This document shows, one piece after another, positions 53,451-61,986 of a DNA stretch of 64,000 nucleotides (position 1 is its first letter; each line of letters begins with the position of its first letter). Made by a program: the position numbers and the translations under genes. The stretch comes from SAR202 cluster bacterium (lineage in GTDB: Bacteria; Chloroflexota; Dehalococcoidia; Lucifugimonadales; VXLM01). The notes under the pieces are model-generated. The model was not told where the DNA came from, searched no databases, and saw only the letters and a program-made list of their open reading frames with translations. The stretch covers positions 1 through 64,000 of the forward strand of contig JAKUTR010000005.1 of the NCBI GenBank assembly GCA_022448725.1, read 5' to 3'.

Positions 53451-54446
53451 ATGGGTAAATCTCTTGATGAGCGATTCCAGGGCGCGCTACTATCTATGCC
53501 CACTTTCAACGATGAAGCATTTCATCTTCAACTCAACCGACAGCGGATACACATAAACTGGCTGATCGATAACGGAATTGTGGAAGGGCAAGGAGTATTG
53601 ATCATCGCGGGGGGCATGGGCGAAGGGTATTTCCTTGAACCCAGTGAGTGGGAAACCCTGGCAGACCTGGTGGTAAGTGAAGCAAGAGGACGAATCCCAA
53701 CCGGGATAGGAATCAAGGAACTCAGTGCCCGACGTGCCGCATACAAAGCAAAGTACGCAGCGAACGCTGGGATCGACTGCATCCAAGTCTCACCTCCTCA
53801 TTACCTACTGCCTACTGAAGAGGAGATTTTTCAACACTTCAAATACATAAATGACGCAGCCACTATCCCAATCATCGCCTACAATACACCATGGGCGATG
53901 CCCCACCCTGGCTACGAGTTCTCGGAAACCCTACTGAGCCGGTTCTCTGATCTAGAAAACCTGGTTGCGATTAAGTGGTCAACTCAAGATTACCGACACT
54001 GTATGAAGATGATCCGGCTGTTCAAGGATCGCTTCATTTTTCTCGACAACAACAGGATTCTTAGCCACGGTGGACGGGTTGGTTCGCGCGGATTCACAGA
54101 CTTTTTCGGGAATGTCGCGCCTAGATTGTCCCTGAGAAAATGGGAACTTTATCGTGAAGAGCGCTTTGATGAACTCGACGAACTTGAACTGGCTATCGAA
54201 TTTGATCCTGTGGCGCAAGCAAGCTCGCGGCCGGACCTTTCTAAAGCGACAATCCTTTCTAGTATGGGAGAAGGTCCAGCCGCACGACTGATTCTCAACG
54301 CCCTCGGCATGGATTCCGGCCCTCCTTTTCCTGCCCAGGTTCGTCAGACAGAAGACGCGGTTCAAGCTTATCGCAAGATGATGGAAGAGAGCGGTTTCAT
54401 GGATTGGGTTGATTGGAAACAGTCAATATTTGAAGGGATAGACTAA
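53451..54446 (+). CDS. DapA/DHDPS-family lyase
   Basis: This 331-residue class I aldolase-fold protein carries the Schiff-base Lys in LVAIKWSTQDYR and the neighbouring Tyr strand in IPIIAYNTPWAM. AGGMGEGYFLEPSEW is the family's early G-x-x-x-E/S region. DapA proper and sugar-acid lyases (KDG or tagaturonate aldolase) share the fold; the gene is longer than DapA (about 290). The upstream AAAAAGGAG fits the ATG. Placement after a sugar dehydrogenase pair favours sugar-acid cleavage over lysine synthesis. Confidence 0.85.
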   Translation: MGKSLDERFQGALLSMPTFNDEAFHLQLNRQRIHINWLIDNGIVEGQGVLIIAGGMGEGYFLEPSEWETLADLVVSEARGRIPTGIGIKELSARRAAYKAKYAANAGIDCIQVSPPHYLLPTEEEIFQHFKYINDAATIPIIAYNTPWAMPHPGYEFSETLLSRFSDLENLVAIKWSTQDYRHCMKMIRLFKDRFIFLDNNRILSHGGRVGSRGFTDFFGNVAPRLSLRKWELYREERFDELDELELAIEFDPVAQASSRPDLSKATILSSMGEGPAARLILNALGMDSGPPFPAQVRQTEDAVQAYRKMMEESGFMDWVDWKQSIFEGID

Positions 54447-54543
54447 GAATGAACTGGTACCTAATTTGCAGCGGAATCCTCCAGGTGGCTCCTACACATT
54501 ACCGACCCCAAAGTTGGGTAGTCGCCACAACTGTACAGAGATA

Positions 54544-55344
54544 ATGCCACGGGCAAAAAAGGCGCTCGGTCAAAACTTTCTGACAGACGGAAGGGTTGTC
54601 GGAAAAATTACCGCCGCTGCCGAGATTTATAGTGACGACACGATTCTTGAGGTAGGTCCTGGTCGCGGGATACTAACTCGGGCCTTAGCCTCTAAAGCTG
54701 GGAAAGTTATTACCGTAGAGATTGATGAACAACTGATCCCATCACTGTATGAGAAGTTCTCGGATCACACCAACGTAGAAATTGTTCAGGGAGACGCGCG
54801 TGCAATCTCGATTGATAAGCTCATCCCTGCAGAGGACAGGTACAAGGTCGTTGCAAACCTACCCTACTATGCAGCCTCCCCAATCGTCCGACGTTTCCTT
54901 GAAGCAGATCATAAGCCAACTCTGATGGTTGTAATGGTACAGCGGGAGGTCGGCCTGGACATGACGGCTAAACCAGGTAAAATGGGGATCCTCTCGGTAG
55001 CAACACAAGTCTACGGAAACCCACGCATCATCACGTCAGTACCACCACGCTCATTCCGGCCATCTCCCAAAGTTACATCAGCGGTCGTTAAAATTGATTT
55101 GTACGACAAACCACTAGTGCCGTTCATGTCTCCTGACGGATTTTTTGAACTCGTACGTGCAGGCTTTAGTGCCCCGCGTAAACAGATCCATAACAATCTG
55201 CGACACAGGCTAAATACGAATCCGGACGTTATAGGAGAACTACTGGCACAAGCGAAAATCGATCCAAAACGCCGAGCCCAGACGTTGAGTATCACTGAAT
55301 GGGGTACCCTGTATGAACTCTCCATACCCTTACTGGATCAATAA
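54544..55344 (+). CDS. rsmA: 16S rRNA adenine dimethyltransferase (KsgA/RsmA)
   Basis: This 266-residue methylase dimethylates two adjacent adenines near the 3' end of 16S rRNA. Landmarks are PRAKKALGQNFLTDGRVV, ILEVGPGRGILTRALA and VVANLPYYAASPIVRR (motif IV NLPY). The C-terminal AGFSAPRKQIHNNLRH completes it. It starts at the ATG where homology begins; longer in-frame starts are unlikely. OGG-type glycosylase follows 70 bases later. Confidence 0.95.
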   Translation: MPRAKKALGQNFLTDGRVVGKITAAAEIYSDDTILEVGPGRGILTRALASKAGKVITVEIDEQLIPSLYEKFSDHTNVEIVQGDARAISIDKLIPAEDRYKVVANLPYYAASPIVRRFLEADHKPTLMVVMVQREVGLDMTAKPGKMGILSVATQVYGNPRIITSVPPRSFRPSPKVTSAVVKIDLYDKPLVPFMSPDGFFELVRAGFSAPRKQIHNNLRHRLNTNPDVIGELLAQAKIDPKRRAQTLSITEWGTLYELSIPLLDQ

Positions 55345-55414
55345 ATCGCTTTACCGATAGCTCTTGGACACAGCGGGTATGCCCGGGCTACTGTCCAATC
55401 ACAAAAAAGCATCA

Positions 55415-56260
55415 ATGCGACTCTCATTTAAACGACAGCCCTTCGACCTCCACAACACACTCTTCAGTGGCCAGAATTTCCGATGGCGCAAAATTGGCGA
55501 AAGGTATAACGGAGTTGTTTTTGGTAATGTCGTTGATGTGCAACTTGATGGTGACGGTCTGGAATTCACATCCTATCCTGACTTGGATTCGATCATGGGA
55601 CCTTTGCTGCGCGACTACTTCTCACTGGACTTTGACATCGATGCTGTATACGACTCGATCTCAAAGGACAACCACATCAGAGTTGCGATCGAGAGATACC
55701 GCGGTATGCGAATACTTCGCCAAGACCCTTGGGAAACTGTGGTGTCTTTTTTGTGTGCTCAAGCATCAAACGTGCCGAGGATTACCAAAAACGTCGAGGA
55801 TATGTGCGAGTCTTTCGGAAGTGAGATCGGGCTTGGAAGACATAATTACCCCACACCCGAGCAGCTAGCCAGTGCAGGAGAGAATGCGCTCCGGGAAATA
55901 GGGCTTGGGTACCGTGCAAAGTTTCTTGTCGATACTGCCCGGTGTGTAGCTGACAGCGAAATCCAACTTACCCAACTTCGGACCGCTTCCTACGACGATG
56001 CTCTCGCGAGTCTCCTCATGTTGAATGGTGTTGGAGACAAGGTAGCTAATTGTATTCTACTGTTCGCTCTTGATAAACCGAGTGCTTTCCCTGTTGATAC
56101 TTGGATTCAAAAAATGCTTCAGCAATGGTACCTGGGGCAGAAAAAGACAGGGCTCAAGCAGATGCGGATGTGGGCCCAAGATTATTTCGGCCAACATGCT
56201 GGGTACGCGAACCAGTACATTTTTCACTCCAGCCGGATTGAAAACAAGCGATCAATCTAG
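55415..56260 (+). CDS. ogg: OGG1-type 8-oxoguanine DNA glycosylase
   Basis: This 281-residue HhH-GPD glycosylase excises oxidised guanine. The N-terminal domain has FDLHNTLFSGQNFRW, the typical OGG pattern. The HhH-GPD core has LNGVGDKVANCILLFALDK with its catalytic Lys, and PVDTWI with the catalytic Asp. The start is uncertain: I use the ATG at 55415; an ATG 12 codons earlier or a TTG at 55364 are alternatives, none with a clear ribosome site. It converges on fabL with overlapping ends. Confidence 0.9.
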   Translation: MRLSFKRQPFDLHNTLFSGQNFRWRKIGERYNGVVFGNVVDVQLDGDGLEFTSYPDLDSIMGPLLRDYFSLDFDIDAVYDSISKDNHIRVAIERYRGMRILRQDPWETVVSFLCAQASNVPRITKNVEDMCESFGSEIGLGRHNYPTPEQLASAGENALREIGLGYRAKFLVDTARCVADSEIQLTQLRTASYDDALASLLMLNGVGDKVANCILLFALDKPSAFPVDTWIQKMLQQWYLGQKKTGLKQMRMWAQDYFGQHAGYANQYIFHSSRIENKRSI

Positions 56261-57015
56261 TGTGCCCGGAGCGTTGCCCCTCCGTCAACAAGGATGATCT
56301 GTCCACGGATCATGTCAGCATGGGGACTACAAAGAAAAATTACTGTGTCGGCAATATCCTGAGCAGTAACCATTCTCCCACTGAGGGTCTTCTGGCCCTC
56401 GGCAACCATTTTTTCCTTATCGGGGAAAGCATCCAGAGCCCCAGTTTGGACATATCCGCCAGAAACAGCATTGACGGAGATGTCTTTAGAGGCGAGTTCC
56501 ACAGCTAGGTAACGAGTCACAGCTTCAAGGGCCGACTTCGAAGTGCCCACAGCAAAGTAGTTCGGCAGAACCTTACGTGACCCCTCGCTTGTAATGTTAA
56601 TTATATGGCCACCATCGACCATAAGCTCTGAAGCTTCAATCGCACAAAGCCATCCAGCCTTAACGTTGATGCCCATTGTCCAGTCCCAGTGTTTCTCTTG
56701 GAGTTCATCCGCAGGCAAATTAACTCCTGATGCTGCGTTGTTTACAAGCACGTCAAGACGCCCATACTCATCACGAACTGCATCAAATAATGCTTTGATT
56801 TTTTTAGCATCTCCTAAATGGGCTCGCATTCTCAGGCAACGAACCCCAAAGGCTTCAATTTCTTTCTGGGTCTCTTCAGCAGCCTTCTCATTGCGCAAGT
56901 AGTTAAACGCAATATGGGCTCCCTGCTTAGCAAACTCTAGGGCAATCCCCTTACCTATACCACGAGACCCACCTGTTACAAGAACTACCTTAGATTTAAA
57001 CTCTTTATCCTCCAT
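56257..57015 (-). CDS. fabL: FabL-type enoyl-ACP reductase III
   Basis: This 252-residue SDR closely matches the Bacillus FabL pattern. VVLVTGGSRGIGKG starts the Rossmann fold, then LDVLVNNAASGV, HWDWTMGINVKAGW, the catalytic Tyr-x6-Lys in NYFAVGTSKSALE, AVSGGYVQTGAL and DMIRGQIILVDGG. The Y-x6-K spacing separates it from the Y-x3-K of FabG. It would reduce trans-2-enoyl-ACP with NADPH, the final step of elongation. A longer reading frame overlaps fabG. It is last in the operon. Confidence 0.9.
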   Translation of the reverse strand: MEDKEFKSKVVLVTGGSRGIGKGIALEFAKQGAHIAFNYLRNEKAAEETQKEIEAFGVRCLRMRAHLGDAKKIKALFDAVRDEYGRLDVLVNNAASGVNLPADELQEKHWDWTMGINVKAGWLCAIEASELMVDGGHIINITSEGSRKVLPNYFAVGTSKSALEAVTRYLAVELASKDISVNAVSGGYVQTGALDAFPDKEKMVAEGQKTLSGRMVTAQDIADTVIFLCSPHADMIRGQIILVDGGATLRAH

Positions 57016-57025
57016 AGGAGATCCG

Positions 57026-57769
57026 TTAGACGGCAAGGCCTCCATCAACCGAAATGACCTGACCTGTAATGTAGCTAGCTTGAGGAAGAGCGAGAAAAGC
57101 GACCATATGTGAAACTTCTTCCAACTCTCCAAACCGTCCCATTGGTGTGCGATCACGCCAGTACTGTTTCATCTCCTCTGATAGAACGGATGTTGTCTCG
57201 GTCTCAAAATAGCCGGGCGTCACAACATTGGCAGTGATATTACGGGAAGCCACTTCTTTTGCTAATGCTTTCGTGAAACCAATAACAGCAGCTTTTGACG
57301 CAGTGTAGTTTGTCTGGGTCGCGTTCCCCCGAAGACCCACAATCGAGCCAATGTTTATGATCCGACCCCAACGATTAACCATCATCTGCCGAAGAGCCGC
57401 ACGGGTTGTATAGAACGTACCATGTAAGTTCACATCAATTACGCGGTGCCATGCATCATCAGACATTCGGATAACGTGTGTGTCATCAATGATTCCTGCA
57501 TTATTGACGAGAATTTCTATCGGCCCCCATTCGTTTTCGACCTCCTTCACCATTGACTTCACCTGATCGAGGTCTGCAACATCCGCCTGCACAGGAAACG
57601 AGCGGACACCTATGCTGGTGAGCTTGGCTACTACTTCATCAGCTGCCGCGGGAGAGGAATTGTAGTTAACGGCCACCTGAGCTCCTTTTTCAGCTAGACG
57701 AATAGCGATCTCACGGCCTATTCCTTTCGAAGCGCCGGTGATAAGCGCTGTCTTTCCTTCAAGTTCCAT
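57026..57769 (-). CDS. fabG: 3-oxoacyl-ACP reductase
   Basis: This 247-residue SDR reduces 3-ketoacyl-ACP to 3-hydroxyacyl-ACP with NADPH. It has TALITGASKGIGREIA, VNNAGI, the catalytic YTASKAAV (Tyr-x3-Lys) and GQVISVDGG. It is classical FabG, placed two bases after plsX and before fabL, completing a reduction-dehydration-reduction set with the HadAB-like pair. Confidence 0.95.
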   Translation of the reverse strand: MELEGKTALITGASKGIGREIAIRLAEKGAQVAVNYNSSPAAADEVVAKLTSIGVRSFPVQADVADLDQVKSMVKEVENEWGPIEILVNNAGIIDDTHVIRMSDDAWHRVIDVNLHGTFYTTRAALRQMMVNRWGRIINIGSIVGLRGNATQTNYTASKAAVIGFTKALAKEVASRNITANVVTPGYFETETTSVLSEEMKQYWRDRTPMGRFGELEEVSHMVAFLALPQASYITGQVISVDGGLAV

Positions 57770-57771
57770 TG

Positions 57772-58788
57772 CTATCCACCCACCTTGCCGTGGACTGCTG
57801 CTAGCTCATCTCTAAGCCGCTCAGTGAATCCCAAATCGTGCAACATCTTTGCAATGCCAATGGCTCGCTTAACCTCTTCACGTTTTCCGCTTCCGTGGCC
57901 AACAATACTCACTCCGTTCACACCAAGCAAAGGTCCTCCACCATTATGGTTGGCAACATGTGTCTTCTCATACAACTCGGCAGCTAGTGAATCGATTTCA
58001 TCATTAGAAAGCCTGCCTTGGAGCCCGTCGCGGAGCAGATCAATGGACGCTTGTCCAATGCCTTCTGTGAGCTTCATAACAACGTTTCCAACAAAGCCAT
58101 CGGTAACCGCCACATCAACATTACCAGCGGGAAGTTCATGAGGTTCAAGATTGCCCACGAAATTAAGGCCACTCTTAGCAAACAATTCCGATGTTTCCCG
58201 TACTTGCTTATTCCCTTTACCGAACTCAGAACCGACGCTTAAAAGAGAGACACGAGGATTTTTTACATCCCAAAATATACGAGCCCACAGGTCTCCAATC
58301 ACTCCGAAACTTAGCAATTGAGAAGGGCGGCAGTCTACGTTACTGCCTACATCGAGTATCACAGTGTTGGGGGCAAACCCAACTATCGGCCCCCCCAAGG
58401 CTGGTCGTTCTATACCTTCCATCATTCCAAGAATGACGGCAGCGGCCGCCATTGCGCCCCCGGTCGACCCCATTGTGACGGCTCCGTCAGCCATCCCTTT
58501 CTTGACCAGACTCGTTGCCACAACAACGGAAGCTTTGGGCTTCTGACGCAGAGCTATAGCCGGCTGCTCACCTTCCTCAATGAACCCCTCCGATTCAATG
58601 GGCAATATTGGCAGTCCACTGGTGTCGTGCTTCTCTATCTCAGCCTGGACTACAGTTGGGTCTCCAACGAGTCCTACTTGTACGTTACCTTCTCTCGCGG
58701 CCTCTACCGCTCCGGCAACTGTCTCTTCCGGAGCGTGATCTCCACCCATTGCATCAACGGCCACCCGAAATATTTGTCCTTCACTCAC
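57772..58788 (-). CDS. plsX: Phosphate acyltransferase PlsX
   Basis: This 338-residue enzyme makes acyl-phosphate from acyl-ACP, feeding membrane lipid synthesis. Pattern: RVAVDAMGGDHAPEETVAGA, then EPHELPAGNVDVAVTDGFVG and GPLLGVNGVSIVGHGSG. GTG start with AGGAA six bases upstream. It lies between the dehydratase pair and fabG. The usual neighbouring fabH is absent here. Confidence 0.95.
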   Translation of the reverse strand: MSEGQIFRVAVDAMGGDHAPEETVAGAVEAAREGNVQVGLVGDPTVVQAEIEKHDTSGLPILPIESEGFIEEGEQPAIALRQKPKASVVVATSLVKKGMADGAVTMGSTGGAMAAAAVILGMMEGIERPALGGPIVGFAPNTVILDVGSNVDCRPSQLLSFGVIGDLWARIFWDVKNPRVSLLSVGSEFGKGNKQVRETSELFAKSGLNFVGNLEPHELPAGNVDVAVTDGFVGNVVMKLTEGIGQASIDLLRDGLQGRLSNDEIDSLAAELYEKTHVANHNGGGPLLGVNGVSIVGHGSGKREEVKRAIGIAKMLHDLGFTERLRDELAAVHGKVGG

Positions 58789-58800
58789 ACTAGTTCCTAC

Positions 58801-59196
58801 CTATTCTACGACCACCGCTACGGTCGCGTCTCCGATAATCACGTCTTCATCCTTATGATTACGAACCCCGACTGAATACGTTAATTCAGTCCCTCGAATT
58901 TGCTTCACTTTTGCATGCGCCGTCACTATGTCACCTGGCCTAACTGGAGCTTTGAAGCGGAGCTTAAGCTTACCCGACTCAGGCCAAGTGCGCTTGTGAC
59001 TCGTAGCAATCAACTCAGAAACAAGCCCTGCTATCATCATCCCATGCGCTATTGTTCCCCCGAATTGCGTAGTTTTTGCAAATTTCTCATCAAGATGGAT
59101 CGGGTTGAAATCTCCTGCGGCGCCAGCATAAGCGGTAATTTGAATTTGTGTGATCTCCCTGATTATAGGTGCCAACTCTGTGCCTATTTCTGTCAT
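58801..59196 (-). CDS. MaoC/HadB-like dehydratase subunit
   Basis: This is a 131-residue single hotdog-fold protein. The hydratase-2 motif with catalytic Asp and His is AAGDFNPIHLDEKFAKTTQFGG, followed by IAHGMMIAGLVSELI. The pattern matches MaoC and the catalytic HadB subunit of the mycobacterial 3-hydroxyacyl-ACP dehydratase. It overlaps the preceding HadA-like gene by four bases, so the two probably form a heterodimer. It would dehydrate 3-hydroxyacyl-ACP. Confidence 0.87.
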   Translation of the reverse strand: MTEIGTELAPIIREITQIQITAYAGAAGDFNPIHLDEKFAKTTQFGGTIAHGMMIAGLVSELIATSHKRTWPESGKLKLRFKAPVRPGDIVTAHAKVKQIRGTELTYSVGVRNHKDEDVIIGDATVAVVVE

Positions 59197-59597
59197 GCTG
59201 GCACCATTATCATACTCTTTGCACTCATCACAATCGTGCGAGCTCCACGAACCACATCCATCTTAACCCCTACAAGTCTAACCCCTCTGCGAACTGAGTT
59301 CTGGGCGATAGTTGCACGGCATTTAAGAGTTTCTCCAACTAAGACGCTGTCCAAAAATTCCATTTCTTGGCCAGCGTGGAGAGTTCCAGATGGTATCCCA
59401 AGATCATCAAGTACCCCACGTAAAGACAGCGCGCCAATAGCCATCGGAGGTACCATCGGGGAAACAGACTCCGGTTCAAACACGTTAGATCGATCACCAA
59501 CGGCCGCAACATACTCTGACACCGTGTCAAGATCAAGCACAAACTCTCTACAAGACACAACATCGCCGATACTTAGATTAACGTAGTCGAGTGGCAT
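59193..59597 (-). CDS. MaoC-like N-domain protein (HadA-like dehydratase subunit)
   Basis: This 134-residue hotdog protein matches the FAS1-like dehydratase/HadA pattern: VLDLDTVSEYVAAVGDRSN and VSPMVPPMAIGALSLRGVL, then AGQEMEFLDSVLVGETLKC. It lacks the D-x4-H catalytic motif, as expected for the structural partner of HadB. ATG with AGGAA upstream, following a plausible promoter. It is the first gene of the plsX-fabG-fabL operon. Confidence 0.82.
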   Translation of the reverse strand: MPLDYVNLSIGDVVSCREFVLDLDTVSEYVAAVGDRSNVFEPESVSPMVPPMAIGALSLRGVLDDLGIPSGTLHAGQEMEFLDSVLVGETLKCRATIAQNSVRRGVRLVGVKMDVVRGARTIVMSAKSMIMVPA

Positions 59598-59608
59598 GGC
59601 GGTTCCTG

Positions 59609-59638
59609 ATTATAGAAGTCTGTCAGTCTTGTCGGCAA
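59609..59638 (-). promoter_or_regulatory. Promoter of the dehydratase-plsX-fabG-fabL operon
   Basis: On the minus strand TTGCCG and a perfect TATAAT are 18 bases apart. The -10 lies about 12 bases before the HadA-like ATG, so the transcript would be nearly leaderless or have a very short leader, a point against it. Confidence 0.4.
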
Positions 59639-59656
59639 CGAAGCACGATCCGCCCA

Positions 59657-61093
59657 TCATGTACTAGGAGGTTCTACTTCCCTTACTTCCGATGCAGACT
59701 CAATGGCAGCAGACACTTGTAGTAGTAGGCTGTCCTCCATATGACCTGTAACAAGTTGCACGCCTATCGGAAGTCCATCTGATGACATCCCAAACGGGAC
59801 AGAGATCGCCGGATGGCCTGTCATACCAAAGGCAGCTGTAATATTTGCAGCATGACCGGCACCAGTGGATTGCCCGTCGATAACCAACTGGGCACTGTCG
59901 TGTCGCGGCGAAGTAGTTGGCGAAGTCGGACACAGAATAAGATCGTACCCATTAAGAATTCGAGTCACATCTCTCGAGAGGGCCTCGTGCTTGTCCAGAG
60001 CTACCATGTAATCATCCATGGAAGGCATTGGACTACTGAGTAAACTAGTAATCGAATCCGAAAGATCGGTTTCACGACCGCTTACATGCGGTGCAAAGTA
60101 GTGCGACGCCTCAACAACTAGCAAACTCATGGTGACGTCTATAGGTAGCCTGTCTTCCCAATTAAGACTGACCTCTTCTACTGTGCAACCAATGTCATGG
60201 TCAAGAAACGTCGCTGCCTTTTTAACTATTTCCTTAATCTCACCCATTACTGGGTAAAAAGGTCCTTCGCAAAAGTACGCAACTTTCAAGGGTTGCTTAG
60301 GGAGCCGAAGCAACTGACCGAGCGGTCGGTGTTCCGTTGGCAAATGCATCGCTCCATGACCCAAGGCGTACAGATCCTCTCCATCTGGACCTGACATGAC
60401 CATCAACCCAAGAGCTACGTCTCGAACAGTCCGTGCCATTGGACCAACATGCATACGGCGTGACATCAATTCAGGCCATGAGCCTGTCAATGGAATTCGG
60501 CCGTGAGTTCCCTTAAGACCTACGATGTTGTTGTAATGGGATGGCAGACGGTTTGATCCACCTAAATCGGTTCCGATGCCAATCGGTGACATCCTTGCTG
60601 CTATGGCAGCAGCCTCACCTCCACTTGACCCGCCAGAAGTGTGGTCAGCGTTCCAGGGGCTTACCGTACGCCCGAAAAGGTCGTTGACTGTCTCGGCTGA
60701 TAAAGCAAACTCTGGACAATTAGTTTTCCCGATCAGAATAGCTCCGGCATCCTTGAGACGTTTTACAGCCGTAGCGTCTTGTTTGGGAACGTGATCTGAA
60801 TAAAGAACCGACCCTCGAGTGGTTCGAACACCTGCAGTGTTGAAAACTTCTTTGGCTGTAAATGGGACTCCGTGGAGGAGACCAATGTTATCGCTGCCAA
60901 CAGTTAAAGCTCTTTCAGCCTCATAAGCTTGTTCCATAGCCCTATCGTTCAGCGTCACAACTGCGTTGATGCTCCGGTTGGCCCTTTCTATGTGGTCCAA
61001 GTACACCTGCATTATTTCAACCGGCGATACCTGTTTCGCTCTGACAAGGCCAGCTAGTTCAGTCGCATCTGCAGAAATAATCTCGTTAGAGAT
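59657..61093 (-). CDS. Amidase-signature hydrolase with probable AUC start
   Basis: This amidase hydrolyses a carboxamide. The Lys is in PFTAKEVFNTAG, the cis-Ser in TSGGSSGGEAAA and the nucleophile in GTDLGGSNRLPS. Conserved family sequence (ATELAGLVRAKQVSPVEI, then MQVYLDHIERANRS) runs in frame upstream of the first ATG at 61012. An in-frame stop lies just before two ATC codons at 61096-61091, and the second has AGGAG seven bases upstream. I therefore set the start at that ATC. The alternative is a truncated protein from 61012. It follows the SDR gene closely. Confidence 0.8.
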   Translation of the reverse strand: MSNEIISADATELAGLVRAKQVSPVEIMQVYLDHIERANRSINAVVTLNDRAMEQAYEAERALTVGSDNIGLLHGVPFTAKEVFNTAGVRTTRGSVLYSDHVPKQDATAVKRLKDAGAILIGKTNCPEFALSAETVNDLFGRTVSPWNADHTSGGSSGGEAAAIAARMSPIGIGTDLGGSNRLPSHYNNIVGLKGTHGRIPLTGSWPELMSRRMHVGPMARTVRDVALGLMVMSGPDGEDLYALGHGAMHLPTEHRPLGQLLRLPKQPLKVAYFCEGPFYPVMGEIKEIVKKAATFLDHDIGCTVEEVSLNWEDRLPIDVTMSLLVVEASHYFAPHVSGRETDLSDSITSLLSSPMPSMDDYMVALDKHEALSRDVTRILNGYDLILCPTSPTTSPRHDSAQLVIDGQSTGAGHAANITAAFGMTGHPAISVPFGMSSDGLPIGVQLVTGHMEDSLLLQVSAAIESASEVREVEPPST

Positions 61094-61103
61094 GATCTAT
61101 CTC

Positions 61104-61859
61104 CTAGAAAACTGAGTACCCACCATCAATCGGGATTGCCGTCCCAGTCACGTAGTCGGACGCACCACTTGCCAGAAATACTGCGATGCCAGAAAAATCG
61201 GCAGGCTCACCCCAACGCTGCTGAGGGATACGTTCTGATACTTGCTTGAACCGTTCCGGGAATTTAGTCTCTATTGGAGCGGTCAGGTCAGTCCTTATCC
61301 AGCCGGGCAAAATGGCATTCACTTGGATGTTGTCGGCAGCCCATGCTACTGCTAAAGACTTAGTCAATTGCACTACACCACCTTTACTAGCTGCGTACGA
61401 AACCGCCCAATCTAGCCCAAAGATAGAAGCCATCGACCCAATGTTTATAATTTTCCCGCCGCCACGGGTTGCCATGTTTTGATGCACCTCGCGGCAGAAA
61501 ACAAACAACCCCTTCAAATTAATGTCCTGAACGGACTGGAAATCCTCAGTGGAGTATTCTTCCGGACGCTGCCTTATATTTATACCGGCATTATTGACCA
61601 ATATATCTAGGCCGCCAAAGAGATCAATGCTCTGAGAAATTGTACTTCTAATCGATTCAACATCAGTGACATCGGTGGTTACACCAACTGCTTTCGCGCC
61701 AAATGTCTCTAGCTCTCTTACAGCACTGACAGTCTTGTCTGCATTTCTGGCCGCAAGCACAATATTGGCTCCAGCCTGCGCAAGGCCACGGGCTATGCCG
61801 AGACCGATTCCGCCGTTGCCGCCGGTTACGACAGCGGTCTTGTTGGTCAAATCAAACAT
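61104..61859 (-). CDS. SDR oxidoreductase (gluconate 5-dehydrogenase/KduD-like)
   Basis: This 251-residue short-chain dehydrogenase has TAVVTGGNGGIGLGIA, VNNAGINIR, YAASKGGVVQL (Tyr-x3-Lys) and GTAIPIDGG. The NIRQRPEEYSTEDFQSV stretch resembles gluconate 5-dehydrogenase or 2-deoxy-gluconate 3-dehydrogenase, so sugar-acid oxidation is likely. It is upstream of the amidase gene, its stop overlapping that gene's AGGAG, and divergent from a zinc alcohol dehydrogenase. Confidence 0.86.
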   Translation of the reverse strand: MFDLTNKTAVVTGGNGGIGLGIARGLAQAGANIVLAARNADKTVSAVRELETFGAKAVGVTTDVTDVESIRSTISQSIDLFGGLDILVNNAGINIRQRPEEYSTEDFQSVQDINLKGLFVFCREVHQNMATRGGGKIINIGSMASIFGLDWAVSYAASKGGVVQLTKSLAVAWAADNIQVNAILPGWIRTDLTAPIETKFPERFKQVSERIPQQRWGEPADFSGIAVFLASGASDYVTGTAIPIDGGYSVF

Positions 61860-61924
61860 TTAAAATCGCCCCATACAGAGTGACTTGAATATACCGCACT
61901 CACCCTCAGCATGCTAGCTGGTAG

Positions 61925-61953
61925 TTGCCTAAGTAGACTGGGTCCGGTATAAC
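61925..61953 (+). promoter_or_regulatory. Promoter of the zinc alcohol dehydrogenase gene
   Basis: TTGCCT (four of six matches) and TATAAC (five of six) are 17 bases apart, about 34 bases before the ATG. Confidence 0.4.
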
Positions 61954-61986
61954 GTCGGAAGTTTCCCACCATATTTGAGGATACTC

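Noticed and set aside
56257-57156. Longer start for fabL, 47 codons upstream
   Set aside because: It would overlap fabG by over 100 bases; FabL homology begins at MEDKEFKSK.
58318-58875. 185-codon plus-strand open frame
   Set aside because: It is antisense to plsX and the HadB-like gene, with no family pattern.
61104-61859. Second FabG of the fatty acid cluster
   Set aside because: It is separated from the FAS operon by the amidase, and its NIRQRPEEY-type insert resembles sugar-acid dehydrogenases instead.
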